From contig CAIQHW010000261.1 in NCBI GenBank assembly GCA_903871715.1, forward strand, positions 1 through 5,241: a stretch of 5,241 nt of DNA, written 5' to 3'. Both the position numbers and the translations under genes were made by a program. The notes below the pieces were generated by a model. It searched no databases. It was given only the letters and a program-made list of their open reading frames with translations, and was not told where the DNA came from. Of the stretch, positions 1 through 5,241 are shown one piece after another. This DNA is from an uncultured bacterium (GTDB taxonomy: Bacteria > Bacteroidota > Bacteroidia > Chitinophagales > CAIODY01). Within the stretch, counting starts at the first letter, position 1. The number at the start of each line of letters is the position of its first letter.

Positions 1-2630
1 TGATTTGCCTTTGAAAGCTGCCACTGATAACCATTTACAAAAATATCGGATTGGGAAAAATGAGTGCTAATGTAATCTGGATACATCACTGATAAACCCG
101 AAATACTGAAATCAAAATCGGATGGATTGCCCACAATTTTGTAATCAAAATTCAAACTATCATCATGCGCTGCAAAATGAAATTGCGAATCGTGAATGAT
201 AAAACTATCACTCACTTGCAATTGATTGGAATTAATATCACCAACCAATTTTCGCTCATCGCTATGCATCAAAATTCTGAGTGGTTTTATTTTTTTGTTG
301 CCAAATAAAATTTCTGGAAAATTGGCTTTCAGAGCCATTCTCGAGCTATTGCTATTAAACGAACCTTCAAAATTTGATTCGCCATTTACTTTTAAATTGG
401 GAACAAACAAGCCCAACAGATTTTGCGAATCGGATATCTTTCCGCTGAAATTAAATTGTTGTTCAATTTTCTTATAAGTATTATTATCTTTCACATAAGC
501 TGGAAAGTATTGATGCAAAAAGCTTTGAAAGGCATCGGGCAAATCGGCATAATTAAATTTTCCATCCACTTTTAAATTTCCAACATCACTCATCAGCAAC
601 AATTCTTTGCCATCATTTTTATTTTTTGAAGACAAATTAAATTGGTGCAATTGATAAAACACATTATTCACATCAAAACTGAAATTAGCCACCGAAGCAG
701 AACCAGAGAAATTATCAATCGTGTTGCCCATCGCATCAATTGCTACTTTTGCATGGGTAATCGAAAATGGTTTTTGGCTAAAATGCAAGCACTGTAAATT
801 CACATTTCGTACATCGGCTTTAAAATTATAAACTGGTAACGAATCGTTTACATTGACCACACCATTGAATTTAAAGTCGATATTAGGATCTTTGGACTCT
901 ATAATTCCATTGAATTGATTTTGCTTCAACACTCCATTTAAGGTAATATTTTGATAATTGTATTGATGATATTGAAACTGCTGCAATGCCCCATTCACGG
1001 TTACTTCAGGGTTTTGATTCAACCAATTTTTTCCCACCACATCAGCCGAAACAGAAATTTTTCCAATCGTCGAATCTTGCGCCATCAGCTTTCCCAAATC
1101 AAATTGAATGGCTGCAATCGAGCCACTGTAGCTTAATTTACCATCTTTACTTACCTTTAAATTTACATCTGAATTCACATCCCCCAGTGAAGTTTTTAAA
1201 TTTCCTTGTGCTACAAAATCGTTAATGAACCCATTAAAATTGCCTGTAAAAAAAATGTCACCAATGCGCTGTAATAGCTCTGGATGCTGTGTTTTCGGTA
1301 GATATTTTGCCAGTACGTTTCCATTGCTACTAAATTGTTTGGCATTAAAATCGATGAAAGTGTTTTTATAATCGGGTAATCCAGTAACACTAAAATTCCC
1401 CTTAAAAAAACTATTCCCCATGGTTAATTCTACATCGGTGCTGTGCAATTTTCCAATTTTTCCATTCACATTTCCAATCAACGAAATGGGCTGCAACCAT
1501 GATGGTAGCTGGGTAAAGTAAGCTAAATCATCAGGATGAATAGAACTGTTTTTGATTTTTGCCTTGAAAAAAATGTTGTTTACATCAGCCAAATTATCTT
1601 TGTCGAAATCAATTTCTATGTTTTCATCTGCATGGCTAAATGGCGTTTTTACGGTTAAATTTTTCAATTTTAATTTGCTGTCCACAAACTGAATGTCGCT
1701 TTGTAGCTGTATTTCAAAGCCACACTTTTCATGAAAAGCCAATTGCTTTAGTTGTGTAGAAATATTTTTTTTGGTCAATTCTACTTTATTTGCTTGCACA
1801 TTTATGGCTGTTAATTTCAAATCATTTGGGTTCAATTTTTCAGCAGCATAAAAAGTGGTGTCGGAAGTTTTTCGACAATACATAATTTCGCCATCATCCA
1901 ATTTAAAATTATCTACAAATACACTCCAATTAGGCGATGCACCGATTTTTACAGAATCAGTTTTTATTTTTTGCAGCGAATTATTCTTCGATTTCGACAA
2001 TTCGTTTTTCAAATTATTAAATACATAATTTACGATTGGTTGATTAATTTCTAACAACCTCAAAGCTATCGTTTTTCGGTTGATGTCGAATTTATCAATT
2101 GTAGTTTTTAACTCTTGAAATGAAACTTGCAACAATTCATTTTCAGCATCATTATAATTCAAAACAATGTTGGTTAAATCAATTTTATTGAAATGAATTT
2201 TCCAGTTTATCGAATCGTTGTTGGTGCTTTTACTTGCCAAATTATCTACAATGAATTGATAATTAAAAACGCTGTCGGCCTTTGCACGATTGATGTTCAG
2301 CTTTACACCATCTAAGCCAATATAATTCAGCGTAAAATTTTTATCGAGCAAAAGCACATCAGTTAAATTCAATTTCAATTGATGCGCAAACAGCAATGTG
2401 TCATTTTTTTTATCGCGAATTAATACATCGCTCAACACCAATTTTGAAAATAAATTGGCATCCACTTTTGCAATTTGTACTTTGGTTTTTAATTTATCGC
2501 TTAATAAAATAGTTGCTTTTTGTATGAGCCATGATTGGGTAGATGGGCGACTTATCCAAATCGCTAAAGCCGCTGTGATAGCGACTATAACGATGATGGT
2601 GATAGAAAATATTTTTACAAATTTCTTGAT
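1..2630 (-). CDS. tamB: TamB-like translocation/assembly module protein (AsmA superfamily), N-terminal ~876 residues, 3' end outside window
   Basis: The frame is open from just after a stop at 2664-2666 to the left edge, with no internal stop. Numbering from an ATC at 2630, a basic start (KKFVK) precedes one membrane helix at about residues 8-26, the expected inner-membrane anchor. Residues 34-82 then follow the Bacteroidota TamB pattern: WLIQKA, LSDKLKTKVQI, KVDANLF, VLSDVLIRD and DTLLFA. Further family-like stretches are FDLGKL (510-515), KDPNIDFKFNG (from 580), and many alternating polar/hydrophobic strands typical of the AsmA/TamB beta-groove. In this family the protein spans the periplasm and takes part in outer-membrane protein assembly and phospholipid transport. 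The C-terminal TamB (DUF490) domain is not in the window; relatives in this phylum are often about 1,500 residues. It lies 19 bases after the receptor stop, so co-transcription is likely. The start is inferred: the first in-frame GTG is codon 56 and the first ATG codon 250, both beyond the anchor. A different large AsmA-like family member is the main alternative. Confidence 0.85.
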   Translation of the reverse strand, partial: MKKFVKIFSITIIVIVAITAALAIWISRPSTQSWLIQKATILLSDKLKTKVQIAKVDANLFSKLVLSDVLIRDKKNDTLLFAHQLKLNLTDVLLLDKNFTLNYIGLDGVKLNINRAKADSVFNYQFIVDNLASKSTNNDSINWKIHFNKIDLTNIVLNYNDAENELLQVSFQELKTTIDKFDINRKTIALRLLEINQPIVNYVFNNLKNELSKSKNNSLQKIKTDSVKIGASPNWSVFVDNFKLDDGEIMYCRKTSDTTFYAAEKLNPNDLKLTAINVQANKVELTKKNISTQLKQLAFHEKCGFEIQLQSDIQFVDSKLKLKNLTVKTPFSHADENIEIDFDKDNLADVNNIFFKAKIKNSSIHPDDLAYFTQLPSWLQPISLIGNVNGKIGKLHSTDVELTMGNSFFKGNFSVTGLPDYKNTFIDFNAKQFSSNGNVLAKYLPKTQHPELLQRIGDIFFTGNFNGFINDFVAQGNLKTSLGDVNSDVNLKVSKDGKLSYSGSIAAIQFDLGKLMAQDSTIGKISVSADVVGKNWLNQNPEVTVNGALQQFQYHQYNYQNITLNGVLKQNQFNGIIESKDPNIDFKFNGVVNVNDSLPVYNFKADVRNVNLQCLHFSQKPFSITHAKVAIDAMGNTIDNFSGSASVANFSFDVNNVFYQLHQFNLSSKNKNDGKELLLMSDVGNLKVDGKFNYADLPDAFQSFLHQYFPAYVKDNNTYKKIEQQFNFSGKISDSQNLLGLFVPNLKVNGESNFEGSFNSNSSRMALKANFPEILFGNKKIKPLRILMHSDERKLVGDINSNQLQVSDSFIIHDSQFHFAAHDDSLNFDYKIVGNPSDFDFSISGLSVMYPDYISTHFSQSDIFVNGYQWQLSKAN

Positions 2631-2649
2631 GAAAAATAATTTTTTCGAG
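2628..2649 (-). other. Gene junction and inferred non-canonical ATC start of the TamB-like gene
   Basis: These are the 19 bases between the receptor stop (TAA, 2652-2650) and the ATC at 2630-2628, plus that codon. No ATG, GTG or TTG occurs in the TamB frame between the upstream in-frame stop (2666-2664) and the membrane anchor. ATC at 2630 is preferred because the resulting N-terminus, M-KKFVK followed by a hydrophobic helix, is the normal form for this family. The leader is A/T-rich with no Shine-Dalgarno sequence, which is usual in Bacteroidota. ATC differs from ATG by one base (plus-strand position 2628, G instead of C), so a true rare start and a base error or mutation are both possible. 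Confidence 0.5.
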
Positions 2650-5157
2650 TTAAAATTTACACGTTAATTTCAAATTCAATCTTCGTGCTGTTAAATAATT
2701 GGGCACAGCATAAGTGGTGTTGTAAATATCTTTCACCCACAAATAACCCACGGTGTTGCTCACACCCAACAAGTTGAAAATTTCTAAAGTTGCCCAAATA
2801 TTGTTGATGTTTTTCTTCCAACTTTTTTGATATTTTTTCTTGCCGCCATCAAACAATTTTGCCGAGAAACCTATATCCACTCGGCGATACGAGGGCATCG
2901 TTAAAGTATCTTGATAGCGATTGTGATTGGGTGGACCAAAAGGCAAACCAGTGCCTAAAATCAAACTCATGTGCACTTGCAAATTTTCGTGCTTTGGTAA
3001 ATAATCGCTAAAAAAAATGCTCACGGTAACGCGTTGGTCGGTTGGTCGGCGAATGTAACCAGGGTGAATGGTAGAATCTTTTACAGCCGTTTTGCTTTGT
3101 GCTGTGGCACTAATTCTTGGGTCGATAATTTGATGTTGATTATTTAATTGCGCCACAAAAAAATCGTCCGCCAAATTTTCTTTGGTGTTTAAATAACTAA
3201 CACTCACCCAACTTTCGGCATCTTTTACCACTTGTCCATTCAGCCTGAAATCCGCACCAGTGGCGTATGCACGAGCATCGTTGTAGCCATAATAATTGAT
3301 TTGCACATTGTTTACTTCATAAGGCACTACATCCCACATCCATTTAAAAAAGGCTTCGGAAGTGAAGGTGAATGGGCGTTTCCACAATTTAAAATTGTAA
3401 TCGCTGCCCAAAACTGTTTGATAACTTTTTTGCGCTTTTTCATTCAAATTTAAATCGCCATTAAAGTTGACCATCTCTCGAAAAAATGCTGGTTGATAAT
3501 ACAACCCAGTCCCCAAGCGGAAAATGACGTCGCTTTTCCAATTGGGTACATAACTTAATTGCACACGAGGCGATACAAAAAATTCTTTGTTAGCATCCCA
3601 ATATTGATAGCGAATGCCCGTGATGAGTTTGAAACGTGAGGTGTCGCTAAAGTTGAAACTGTTTTGCACATAACCCGAATAGCGCAACGATTGCAAGCTT
3701 AAATTTGATTTCAGATAAGAAAATACATTCACTGAAGTATTGGAATATGGCAGCGAATAGCCCGCCGAATCTATTCTTCGCCATTCTTTGATGTTGTCTT
3801 GAACATATTCTGCTTGCGCAGTTACACCCCAATTTAGTGTGCTATTTTTGTGATACACAGTGCCGAAATGTGAGAAGTTGACAACATTAGAATTGAGATA
3901 ATCACGAGCATAACTATGATCGGTGCCAACGCCCAACTGCTGCTTGATTTGATTGTAATTGGGTTGACTAATATCGGTTTGCACTTCGCCAATTAAATAC
4001 TGACCGATGATGTCATACGTTTGGCTTTCTTGTGTGGCATACGCCGAAGTTTGAAACTTTAATTTTACATTTTCTTTGGGGTGATAAATAGCTGCCAAGC
4101 CGCCCATGGCTGAATTAAATTGGTCGATTTCTGCACCATCAAAATACATGGTTAATCGAATAGTTTGATTGATTAAACCGAATGATGTGGTGCGACTTTC
4201 GGGGATAAACTGAAATTTATTTTGGTTCAAATTTCCGATGGCTTGCAACTCAAATTTTTTACTGAATTTGTAAGTGGTAAAAAACTGAATGTCGTTAAAC
4301 ACAGGCTTGTATTGCCCTTGCGTCTGTTGGCTTGATAAAAGACTTTGATTGGTTTTGTTTCTAAAACCTGCAATCCAAGTAAATTTTTGATTTTTACTGG
4401 CACCTTCCAACTCGATAGACTGCCCTAACAAACCCACCGAAACACTGCCTGCAAATTGCTTGGGTTGTTTGTATGTAATATCTAAAACCGATGATAATTT
4501 GTCGCCGTATCGTGCTTGAAAACCACCAGCCGAAAACTTCAAATTGCTTACCATATCTGGGTTTGCAAAGGTTAAGCCTTCTTGCTGCGCACTGCTGATG
4601 AGCATGGGGCGATAGATTTGAAAATCATTTACGTAAACTAAATTCTCATCAAAATTTCCGCCATGCACACTATACTCTGCGCCTAACTCGTTATTAGAAA
4701 CTACACCGTTTAACATCTTTAACATACCCTCAATGTTGCCACTGGCATTGGCTTGCAGCTCAAACAATTTTGGGTCAACAGTTTGCATGCCCTCTACTCG
4801 AGATTGTTGATCACGAATATTTACTACTCGAAGCTGATGTGAAAGCAGCTTCATGGCTACATCTAAATGGTATGCTTCATTTGGTTTCAAATTCAATACA
4901 AAAGTTTTTTGTTCAAAACCTTGATAGGCAACTACAATAGAAACTTCTTTTTCGGCAGGAATTTCTAAAGCATAAAAACCAGTTGCGCCAGTTCTTACAC
5001 CAATTGTTTTATCGAGCAAAGCAGCCACCGATGCGTATTCCAAAGGCTTGCCTTCTTCGTTTTGAATAATGCCATACACTTTTGCAGTTTGCGCAAAAGC
5101 AGTTTTACCAAAAAATAAAATCGAAAAAAATGCAGCTAAAAAATAAAATCGCTTCAT
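2650..5157 (-). CDS. TonB-dependent outer-membrane receptor with N-terminal CarboxypepD_reg-like domain
   Basis: This is a complete 835-residue outer-membrane active transporter; its ligand cannot be named from sequence. Numbering from the ATG at 5157: signal peptide 1-22 (MKRF, hydrophobic core, cleavage after AFA); CarboxypepD_reg-like beta-sandwich about 25-105 (VYGIIQNEEGKPLEYASV); a possible TonB box at 108-117 (QLRVVNIRDQ); plug about 120-232, with the family motifs SVHGGNFDENLVYVND (from 163) and GGFQARYGDKLSSVLDI (211-227); then a beta-barrel rich in aromatic residues to the end. The last residue is Phe after alternating residues (LNLKLTCKF), the usual outer-membrane barrel end. There is no STN domain, so FecR-type signalling is not indicated, and no SusD gene follows, so this does not look like a SusC glycan importer. 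The frame extends to a TTG at 5166, but ATG fits the signal peptide better, and the TTG overlaps a promoter-like element. The TamB-like gene follows 19 bases downstream, suggesting an operon. Confidence 0.93.
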   Translation of the reverse strand: MKRFYFLAAFFSILFFGKTAFAQTAKVYGIIQNEEGKPLEYASVAALLDKTIGVRTGATGFYALEIPAEKEVSIVVAYQGFEQKTFVLNLKPNEAYHLDVAMKLLSHQLRVVNIRDQQSRVEGMQTVDPKLFELQANASGNIEGMLKMLNGVVSNNELGAEYSVHGGNFDENLVYVNDFQIYRPMLISSAQQEGLTFANPDMVSNLKFSAGGFQARYGDKLSSVLDITYKQPKQFAGSVSVGLLGQSIELEGASKNQKFTWIAGFRNKTNQSLLSSQQTQGQYKPVFNDIQFFTTYKFSKKFELQAIGNLNQNKFQFIPESRTTSFGLINQTIRLTMYFDGAEIDQFNSAMGGLAAIYHPKENVKLKFQTSAYATQESQTYDIIGQYLIGEVQTDISQPNYNQIKQQLGVGTDHSYARDYLNSNVVNFSHFGTVYHKNSTLNWGVTAQAEYVQDNIKEWRRIDSAGYSLPYSNTSVNVFSYLKSNLSLQSLRYSGYVQNSFNFSDTSRFKLITGIRYQYWDANKEFFVSPRVQLSYVPNWKSDVIFRLGTGLYYQPAFFREMVNFNGDLNLNEKAQKSYQTVLGSDYNFKLWKRPFTFTSEAFFKWMWDVVPYEVNNVQINYYGYNDARAYATGADFRLNGQVVKDAESWVSVSYLNTKENLADDFFVAQLNNQHQIIDPRISATAQSKTAVKDSTIHPGYIRRPTDQRVTVSIFFSDYLPKHENLQVHMSLILGTGLPFGPPNHNRYQDTLTMPSYRRVDIGFSAKLFDGGKKKYQKSWKKNINNIWATLEIFNLLGVSNTVGYLWVKDIYNTTYAVPNYLTARRLNLKLTCKF

Positions 5158-5163
5158 GCAATA

Positions 5164-5171
5164 CAAACGTA
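5164..5171 (-). promoter_or_regulatory. TAnnTTTG-type -7 element next to the receptor start
   Basis: Read on the minus strand this is TACGTTTG, a full match to the Bacteroidota -7 consensus TAnnTTTG. It ends six bases before the ATG at 5157, so transcription would begin at or almost at the start codon and give a nearly leaderless mRNA. No clear TTG-type -33 element lies at the usual distance upstream. The match is short in AT-rich DNA and could be chance. Confidence 0.3.
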
Positions 5172-5175
5172 TTTT

Positions 5176-5205
5176 GGCTGAAAATGGTATAAATTTTTCA
5201 CAGCC
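5176..5205. repeat. Imperfect inverted repeat upstream of the receptor gene (candidate operator or leader hairpin)
   Basis: On the minus strand, GGCTGTGAAAA pairs with TTTTCAGCC around a ten-base A/T-rich loop: nine base pairs with one two-base bulge (GGC/GCC plus TGAAAA/TTTTCA). It ends 18 bases before the ATG. No T-run follows on either strand, so a rho-independent terminator is unlikely. A regulator binding site or a hairpin in the mRNA leader are possible roles; no regulator is encoded in the window. Confidence 0.4.
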
Positions 5206-5206
5206 T

Positions 5207-5241
5207 TAAAGATAGCGCATTTGTAAAAAGCGTTTTTCAAA
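5207..5241 (-). promoter_or_regulatory. Alternative upstream promoter candidate for the receptor operon
   Basis: On the minus strand, TTTG (5241-5238) is followed after 23 bases by TATCTTTA (5214-5207), which matches TAnnTTTG except at the last base. It would give a leader of about 45 bases, more usual than the near-leaderless alternative, and would place the inverted repeat at 5176-5205 at the very 5' end of the mRNA. The spacing is at the long end of what is accepted and the -33 motif touches the window edge, so support is weak. Confidence 0.25.

Noticed and set aside
226..477. Small plus-strand open frame
   Set aside because: It lies wholly opposite the continuous TamB-like coding frame and shows no recognisable domain or start context.
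951..1225. Two overlapping plus-strand open frames
   Set aside because: They are antisense to the TamB-like gene, overlap each other in different frames, and have no recognisable protein features.
2649..2661. A TTT-TAA-C sequence at the end of the receptor gene, like a +1 frameshift site (compare prfB), which would join the receptor frame to the TamB frame
   Set aside because: The TamB frame is indeed +1 here, but there is no upstream stimulatory Shine-Dalgarno sequence. The receptor ends naturally at Phe, the expected barrel terminus. A fusion of an outer-membrane barrel to an inner-membrane anchor makes no topological sense.
2398..2667. Plus-strand open frame of 89 codons across the gene junction
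   Set aside because: It is antisense to the membrane-anchor region of the TamB-like gene; its hydrophobic stretch mirrors that helix's complement. No family resemblance or promoter was seen.
3232..3453. Plus-strand open frame of 73 codons
   Set aside because: It is antisense to the receptor barrel, whose frame is clear, and has no recognisable features.
3647..3832. Minus-strand open frame of 61 codons
   Set aside because: It is an out-of-frame shadow inside the receptor gene.
2650..5157. SusC-type glycan importer of a polysaccharide utilisation locus
   Set aside because: The protein is shorter than typical SusC proteins, no SusD partner follows, and no glycan-degrading enzymes are present.
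5176..5205. Rho-independent terminator of a gene to the right
   Set aside because: The stem is bulged and A/T-rich, and no T-run follows it on either strand.

Overview
The window is AT-rich, and its two genes, both on the minus strand, point to a member of the Bacteroidota. The evidence is a TonB-dependent receptor with a carboxypeptidase-regulatory-like N-terminal extension, a TamB/AsmA-family protein of the Bacteroidota type, no visible Shine-Dalgarno sequences, and a TAnnTTTG-type promoter element. The genus cannot be told from the sequence.

Layout, in the direction of transcription (right to left): positions 5241-5158 are a short upstream region with two weak promoter candidates and an imperfect 30-base inverted repeat. 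Positions 5157-2650 encode a complete outer-membrane TonB-dependent receptor of 835 residues: signal peptide, CarboxypepD_reg-like domain, plug, beta-barrel, terminal Phe. After a 19-base gap, an open frame runs without interruption from about 2630 to the left edge. It encodes the first ~876 residues of a TamB-like protein (N-terminal membrane anchor plus long beta-rich repeats); the C-terminal part lies outside the window. This second gene fills half the window but is easy to miss, because it has no stop codon inside the window and no ATG, GTG or TTG before its membrane anchor.

The two genes probably form one transcription unit. The receptor would sit in the outer membrane and import an unidentified ligand using TonB energy. 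The TamB-like protein would be anchored in the inner membrane and span the periplasm, where this family is linked to outer-membrane protein assembly and phospholipid transport. A link in which TamB supports assembly of the receptor is plausible but is inference from adjacency.

No RNA genes, mobile elements, CRISPR arrays or defence genes were seen. The most unusual point is the apparent non-canonical (ATC) start of the TamB-like gene. I see no convincing evidence for a wholly new biological system.
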